Shown here: positions 5,589 to 9,923 of the stretch, piece by piece
Position numbering within the stretch: the stretch's first letter is position 1
Layout: each line of letters starts with the position of its first letter
NCBI GenBank assembly: GCA_003554375.1
Contig: PWGF01000364.1
Coordinates: 1-9,923, forward strand
Length of the DNA: 9,923 nt
Direction: 5' to 3'
Origin: Spirochaetaceae bacterium
GTDB lineage: Bacteria; Spirochaetota; Spirochaetia; DSM-27196; SKKC01
Translations under genes and position numbers: made by a program
Notes under the pieces: generated by a model
Seen by the model: only the letters and a program-made list of their open reading frames with translations
The model's database searches: none
Told to the model about the DNA's origin: nothing

Positions 5589-8500
5589 CTACGGCCGATC
5601 CGTTGCACCGGCCGGATCTTTTTTCCACGCCTCAGCTACCTGCGGTAACTCGCGTATACGATTCAGGATCTCGCTTTTGGAGGATACGGTCAACTGCCCC
5701 GAAGCACGAACCAGCATCTCGTCCTCGCCGTTGCGCGGTACGTGGAGGTAGACCGGGCAGCTCCCTTCGAAGTCCTTCAGTGACCCCCGCAACGTACAAA
5801 GCTCCTCCTCGTCAAGGACCGCGTCGGGAGCAAGGCGAATATGGACCTCGCCCCGGTCGAGCTCCTCCAACTCCTCCGGTCTGCGAATCTCTTTGACGAC
5901 GAACTGCGTACGTCCGCGGCTCCGGTCAACTGAGCCGACCATGCCGACGACGGTCCCGTCGGCAAGGAGATGCTCGGCGGCCTGCAGTGGCTCAGCGAAG
6001 ATTACCAGCTCGATGCTTCCGGTATAGTCCTCCAGCATGGCGAACGCCATTCGCGTGTCACGCTTGGTGACAACGGTGCGGACGCCGTGGATGAGCCCTA
6101 CAAGCACGTGCTCTCGCTCTTCGGATGCTTCCAGGGCGTGCTCGAGGGAAGCGGTGGCGCAGGCGCGGTAGCGGTCGCGGTACTCGTCGAGCGGGTGTCC
6201 GGAACAGTAGAAACCGAGGATCTCTTTTTCGTATGCGAGTCGCTCCTCGGTCGACCACTCCTCGACTTCCTCCAGCTCGATCGCGAGCGGATCGAACTCG
6301 TCGGTGCCGTCGAACAGCGATGTCTGCCCGGCCTGCCGGCCCTTCTTCTGCGCTGAGACGTCGGCGATCAGCCGGTCCAGATTCGCAAGAAGCGTCGCGC
6401 GGCGCGGTTCGAGCGAGTCGAAAACCCCTACCTGGATCATGGTCTCGATCACCTTTCGGTTGACCGTGCGCATATCGACTCGGTCCAGAAAGCCCGTGAA
6501 ACTCTCGTAGGGGCCACCGCTGTCGCGTTCGGCAAGGATGGCGTCCACCGCAGCGCCTCCGACGTTCTTGATCCCCTGTAGCCCGTAGTAGATGATCCCG
6601 TCCACGACCGTGAAGTACTTCCCGCTGCGGTTGACGTCCGGCGGCTCGATCCGGATCTTCATCCGGCGCGTTTCGGAAAGATACTCGGCGAACTTGTCCG
6701 GGTTTGATATTTCGTTGGTGAGGTTGGCCGCCATGAACTCGGCCGGATAGTTGGCTTTGAGATACGCCGTCTTGTAGGCCACGACGGAATAGGCTGCGGC
6801 GTGGCTCTTGTTGAATCCGTAGCCGGCGAACGGTCGCAGGAGCTCGAAGATCTCGTTTGCCTTCTCCTCGGGGAGCCCACGCTCCCTTGCTCCTTCGAGG
6901 AACTGGAGGCGCATGCGCTCCATCTCTTTGATCTTCTTCTTACCCATCGCCCGGCGAAGAATGTCCGCCTGTCCCAGGGAGAACCCGCCGATGATGCGGA
7001 CGATCTCCATGACCTGCTCTTGGTAGACGATGACCCCGTATGTCTCTTCCAGCACTTCTTTGAGGAGCGGATGCGGATACTGAATTGGGGTTCGCCCGCG
7101 CTTGGAGTCGACGAACTGCGGGATGTTGTCCATTGGCCCCGGACGGTAGAGCGAGTTCAAAGCAATGAGATCGTTGATGCTGTTAGGCAAAGCCCGGCGA
7201 AGGATGTCCTGCATGCCGCTGCTTTCGAACTGGAAGACGCAGGCGCTCTTGCCTTCGCCAAGCATCCGGAACGTGGCCGCGTCGTCGGTCGAGATCTCCT
7301 CGATGTCGAAGTCCGGAGTATGCCTCCGAATGAGCTCTTCGCAGTTGCGGATAAGAGTGAGGGTCTTGAGTCCCAGGAAATCCATCTTCACCAGGCCGCA
7401 CGGCTCGATCTCGTCCATCGTATACTGGGTCGAGATGCTCTCCGTGCGAGGATCCCGGTAGAGCGGGACATACTCGGTCAGCTTCTCCTTGCCGATCACG
7501 ATCCCCGCGGCGTGGGTAGAAGCATGGCGACAGAGTCCCTCCAGGTTGCGGCTGACCTCGATGAGCTCCCGGTAGGCGCCGCCCTGGTCCCGGACGGCGG
7601 CAAGCTCCGGCTCCTCCTCCAACGCGGCATCCAGGCTCTTTGCGTCACCCGGAACCAACTTGGCGATCCGGTCCGCTTCCGCAAACGAGAGATCCAAGAC
7701 GCGCGCCACGTCGCGGATCACCGCCTTTGCCTTGAGAGTCCCGAAGGTGATGATCTGGCCCACACGGTCGCTGCCGTACTTTCGGGTCACGTACTCGATC
7801 ACCTCGCCGCGCCGCTCGTAGCAGAAATCGATATCGAAGTCCGGCATGTTGACCCGGTCCGGGTTGAGGAACCGTTCGAAGAGAAGCCCGTAGGCAAGCG
7901 GATCGATATCGGTGATCTCGAGCGCGTAGGCGACAATACTCCCCGCCCCGCTTCCGCGGCCGGGCCCGACCGGAATGCTCCGGTCTTTGGCAAACCGGAT
8001 GAAGTCCCACACGATGAGGAAGTAGCCGGTGTAGTCCATCCCGATGATCGTCTCGAGCTCGTAGTCGGCCCGCGAGGAGATCTCCTCGGTGATCTCCGGA
8101 TAGCGCCTTCTGAGACCTTCGTAGGTGAGATGCCGCAGATAGGCGTTCGGCCCTTCGAACTCCTCGGGCACTTCGTAGATTGGGAGGAGGGGGCCGGGTT
8201 GGGGGATCTCCGTGTTACACGCTTCGGCAATGCGGGCGGTGTTTGCGAGCGCTTCGTGCCGCTTCTCCTCCGGCAGATCGGTGAACAGCTCGGCCATCTG
8301 CTCGCCGCTCTTGAGGTAGTACTCCGCATTGAACATCCGGGGGCGCGCGGTCTCGTGCTTTTTCCGCCCGTTGCCGATACACATGAGGATGTCGTGCGCG
8401 TTGGCGTCTTCCTTGCGTACGTAGTGGCAGTCGTTCGTGGCAACGAGCGGGATGCCTGTTTCGCCCGAGATTTCCACGAGTGCGCGATTGACCGTGCGCT

Positions 8501-9047
8501 CGTCCGGTATGCCGTGGTCCATGATCTCTAGGTAGAATCCCTTGGGACCAAAGATCTCTCGGTACCACTCTGCACGACGTACCGCGTCCTCCCGGCGGTT
8601 GGCCATAATGAGACGAGGAATGTCGCCGGCCAGGCTGCCGCTCAAGCACACGAGGTCCTCGTTGTGCTTGGCAAGTGCTTCGTCGTCGATCCGCGGCTTG
8701 TAGTAGAATCCCTCGGTGTATCCAACCGAGGATAGGAGCATCAGGTTCTTGTAGCCGCGCATGCTCTTGGCGAGGAGGACGATCCGCGCATAGCGCCCTT
8801 GACGATCGGCTTCACGCTCGTGGCGAGAGCCGTCGGCCAGATAGAACTCGCTTCCGATGATCGGTTTTATGCCGGCTTCCCGGCACTCGTTGTAGAAGCG
8901 GACTGCGCCGAAGAGATTGCCGTAGTCGCTGAGCGCCAATGCGCTCATCCCCAGCTCCGACGCACGGGATGCGTACTCCGGGATCGTTCCGGAGGCGCGG
9001 AGCAGGCTGTAATCGGTGTGGAGGTGCAGATGAACGAACGAATCCAC
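5589..9047 (-). CDS. dnaE: DNA polymerase III alpha subunit DnaE
   Basis: DnaE is the replicative polymerase of the chromosome. The 1152 residues are normal for DnaE1. Order: PHP domain with FVHLHLHTDYSLL (4-16), IIGSEFYL (63-70) and TNDCHYVRKED (204-214); palm with GPGRGSGAGS (361-370), catalytic aspartates in MPDFDIDF (401-408) and KMDFLGLKTLT (554-564); HASTHAAGIVIG (508-519); fingers with VYQEQVMEIVR (674-684), LRRAMGKKK (697-705) and GYGFNKSHAAAYS (742-754); a clamp-binding QTSLF (908-912); an OB fold (about 980-1055); and a C-terminal tail-binding region. It starts with GTG, with GAGG five bases upstream. The PHP motif SDYGN (40-44) replaces the usual TDHGN. It is probably the first gene of the dnaE-yggT-recG-rsmD transcript, with a 124-base leader gap upstream. 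Confidence 0.98.
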   Translation of the reverse strand: MDSFVHLHLHTDYSLLRASGTIPEYASRASELGMSALALSDYGNLFGAVRFYNECREAGIKPIIGSEFYLADGSRHEREADRQGRYARIVLLAKSMRGYKNLMLLSSVGYTEGFYYKPRIDDEALAKHNEDLVCLSGSLAGDIPRLIMANRREDAVRRAEWYREIFGPKGFYLEIMDHGIPDERTVNRALVEISGETGIPLVATNDCHYVRKEDANAHDILMCIGNGRKKHETARPRMFNAEYYLKSGEQMAELFTDLPEEKRHEALANTARIAEACNTEIPQPGPLLPIYEVPEEFEGPNAYLRHLTYEGLRRRYPEITEEISSRADYELETIIGMDYTGYFLIVWDFIRFAKDRSIPVGPGRGSGAGSIVAYALEITDIDPLAYGLLFERFLNPDRVNMPDFDIDFCYERRGEVIEYVTRKYGSDRVGQIITFGTLKAKAVIRDVARVLDLSFAEADRIAKLVPGDAKSLDAALEEEPELAAVRDQGGAYRELIEVSRNLEGLCRHASTHAAGIVIGKEKLTEYVPLYRDPRTESISTQYTMDEIEPCGLVKMDFLGLKTLTLIRNCEELIRRHTPDFDIEEISTDDAATFRMLGEGKSACVFQFESSGMQDILRRALPNSINDLIALNSLYRPGPMDNIPQFVDSKRGRTPIQYPHPLLKEVLEETYGVIVYQEQVMEIVRIIGGFSLGQADILRRAMGKKKIKEMERMRLQFLEGARERGLPEEKANEIFELLRPFAGYGFNKSHAAAYSVVAYKTAYLKANYPAEFMAANLTNEISNPDKFAEYLSETRRMKIRIEPPDVNRSGKYFTVVDGIIYYGLQGIKNVGGAAVDAILAERDSGGPYESFTGFLDRVDMRTVNRKVIETMIQVGVFDSLEPRRATLLANLDRLIADVSAQKKGRQAGQTSLFDGTDEFDPLAIELEEVEEWSTEERLAYEKEILGFYCSGHPLDEYRDRYRACATASLEHALEASEEREHVLVGLIHGVRTVVTKRDTRMAFAMLEDYTGSIELVIFAEPLQAAEHLLADGTVVGMVGSVDRSRGRTQFVVKEIRRPEELEELDRGEVHIRLAPDAVLDEEELCTLRGSLKDFEGSCPVYLHVPRNGEDEMLVRASGQLTVSSKSEILNRIRELPQVAEAWKKDPAGATDRP

Positions 9048-9073
9048 GGAATCCTCGCCTATACTCCTGAACG

Positions 9074-9105
9074 AGACTCTTGAACGAGTCTTGCCGTTTC
9101 CGGCA
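9074..9105 (-). promoter_or_regulatory. Two adjacent hairpins in the dnaE 5' leader
   Basis: Reading the minus strand, TGCCG-GAAA-CGGCA (9105-9092) is a perfect 5-base-pair stem with a GNRA-type tetraloop. It is followed with no gap by AGACTC-GTTCAA-GAGTCT (9091-9074), a perfect 6-base-pair stem. The second structure ends 18 bases before the GAGG ribosome site of dnaE. CTCGTTCA, part of the second hairpin, occurs again 13 bases on. There is no T-run, so a simple terminator is unlikely. A role in dnaE expression is inference. Confidence 0.4.
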
Positions 9106-9114
9106 TTACCGGCC

Positions 9115-9148
9115 GAGCCCCGAAGCGCCGGCGCCGGGGAGCCCCGAA
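9115..9148. repeat. GC-rich direct repeat and palindrome between the flavoprotein gene and dnaE
   Basis: GAGCCCCGAA occurs at 9115-9124 and again at 9139-9148, 24 bases apart. Between them is the perfect palindrome GCGCCGGCGC (9125-9134), flanked by CCCCG and CGGGG arms. It could fold after the flavoprotein gene stop at 9172 and help end that transcript, but no T-tract follows. An intrinsic terminator cannot be claimed. Confidence 0.4.
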
Positions 9149-9171
9149 AATGTATCGGCTATCTGTGGGCA

Positions 9172-9923
9172 CTATAGATCGAGGCCCCCCCGGCGAGCAA
9201 GCGAGTTCTTGCGTTTCCCGTAGGTTCGGGGAAGGAAACGCGTCGACGGTTCGCCCAGAGCGCGTAGGAAATGCGCTGTGACGCTCCGAGCGCGGTAGAT
9301 GTCGAGGGGGTTGAACGGGAACCGGTCCGACTGGGCCATTGTAGCGATTCGATTTGCGGTAGTCTCGATCTCGCGTGGTCCCATCGGGAGTTTCCTGCCG
9401 ATGAGCTCGGCCTCCAGCTCGCGGTCGCGGATGATCCAGGGAGTTCCGGTCCCCAGGACGATCCGGATGTCGTCGATGTTCCCTTTCTCGCGCCGCGCGG
9501 CAGCACAGAAACTCAGGTTAGGTCCCAGGCTCTCGAACACGCCCACGTCATGCGGCTCCAGGGGTATTCGAATCCGTGTGACTACCTCCTCGCGCTCGAG
9601 AGATAGGCCGCCGGCCGACCGGAACCGAGGCATCGGTACCCATCGTCCCTTCCCCGGGCGGCGGATCTCCACCAAAGCGCCGAGGGCGTTGAGCGCTGCG
9701 GTTCCGGTCCGGCTGACTTCCCAAATGCAGATGTTCCCGCCGAGCGTGGCAAGGCCGCGCAAGGTAAAAGGGCAGATCGCCGGAAGACAGCCGGAGAGGA
9801 TCGAGGGAAGCATCTTTGGTCCTGCCCGAGTGATCGCGCGAATGCTTGTGGCCGCGCCGATGTCGAGGTGGCGGTCGGTCCGGCTCATCCGCCGGAGCTC
9901 TTCGATTCGATGAAGCGACAGGA
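9172..9923 (-). CDS. Xanthine-dehydrogenase-type FAD-binding subunit, 5' end beyond the window
   Basis: This is the medium, flavin-binding subunit of a molybdenum hydroxylase of the xanthine dehydrogenase / CO dehydrogenase CoxM family. It passes electrons between the iron-sulfur subunit and FAD. The frame stays open to base 9923 (SLHRIEELRRMSRTDRHL), so the Met at 9888-9886 is internal, not the start. About 250 codons are visible and some 40-60 N-terminal residues are missing. Support: RIEEL then DIGAATSIRAI, FAD-contacting RGLATLGGNICIW, VVTRIRIPLE before the C-terminal domain, then IDDIRIVLGTGTPWIIRDRELEAELIGRKL and a final YRARSVTAHFLRAL. About 28 basic residues follow the last conserved helix. 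The molybdenum and iron-sulfur subunits are not seen and the substrate cannot be inferred. It is separated from dnaE by 124 bases and is probably a distinct operon. Confidence 0.85.
   Translation of the reverse strand, partial: LSLHRIEELRRMSRTDRHLDIGAATSIRAITRAGPKMLPSILSGCLPAICPFTLRGLATLGGNICIWEVSRTGTAALNALGALVEIRRPGKGRWVPMPRFRSAGGLSLEREEVVTRIRIPLEPHDVGVFESLGPNLSFCAAARREKGNIDDIRIVLGTGTPWIIRDRELEAELIGRKLPMGPREIETTANRIATMAQSDRFPFNPLDIYRARSVTAHFLRALGEPSTRFLPRTYGKRKNSLARRGGLDL

Noticed and set aside
4975..5628. Longer YggT start at 5628
   Set aside because: It adds 24 polar residues, overlaps dnaE by 40 bases and ignores the strong GGAGG-ATG site at 5567-5554.
6801..8531. 576-codon open frame on the plus strand opposite dnaE
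   Set aside because: It is fully antisense to an intact, motif-complete DnaE. Long antisense frames are expected in GC-rich DNA, and the translation shows no recognisable domain.
9172..9888. Flavoprotein gene starting at the Met at 9888
   Set aside because: The frame is open beyond this Met to the window edge and the upstream residues (SLHRIEELRR) fit the family, so the start lies outside the window.
1..9923. CRISPR arrays, insertion sequences, phage, toxin or defence genes, tRNA or rRNA
   Set aside because: I saw no regular spacer-repeat array, transposase motifs, terminal inverted repeats or tRNA cloverleaf. All long coding stretches are accounted for by housekeeping genes.

Overview
This is a GC-rich bacterial window in which every gene I can support lies on the minus strand. 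It is mostly housekeeping: a histidine-biosynthesis cluster at the left (hisZ, hisG and the start of hisB), a replication/repair/ribosome group in the middle (dnaE, a YggT-type membrane protein, recG, rsmD) and the 3' part of a molybdenum-hydroxylase flavoprotein gene at the right edge. A short HisG paired with a HisRS-like HisZ excludes enterobacteria-type long HisG. My best guess for the source is a free-living spirochaete-like bacterium, from the general look of DnaE and RecG. This is a low-certainty impression, since no rRNA or lineage-specific marker is present.

Reading in the direction of transcription (right to left): the flavoprotein gene enters from the right edge and stops at 9172. 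A 124-base gap (9048-9171) holds several small inverted and direct repeats and must contain the dnaE leader. dnaE (5589-9047), yggT (4975-5556), recG (2836-4935) and rsmD (2282-2839) follow with gaps of 32 and 39 bases and then a 4-base ATGA overlap, so they are probably one transcript. A 215-base gap (2067-2281, using my preferred hisZ start) carries three tandem 16-base repeat units and a candidate promoter. hisZ (969-2066) and hisG (97-972) overlap by ATGA, and hisB starts inside the 3' end of hisG (start at 116) and runs off the left edge.

HisZ and HisG should assemble into the ATP phosphoribosyltransferase that opens histidine synthesis, and HisB performs the later imidazoleglycerol-phosphate dehydration. 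DnaE is the replicative polymerase, RecG remodels stalled forks and RsmD methylates 16S rRNA. YggT is a small membrane protein of uncertain role.

I did not find a clearly new biological system. The features most worth a second look are the 86-residue tail on HisG over the hisB start, the phased 16-base repeats upstream of hisZ with an associated small ORF, the back-to-back hairpins in the dnaE leader, and the altered PHP-domain residues of DnaE.
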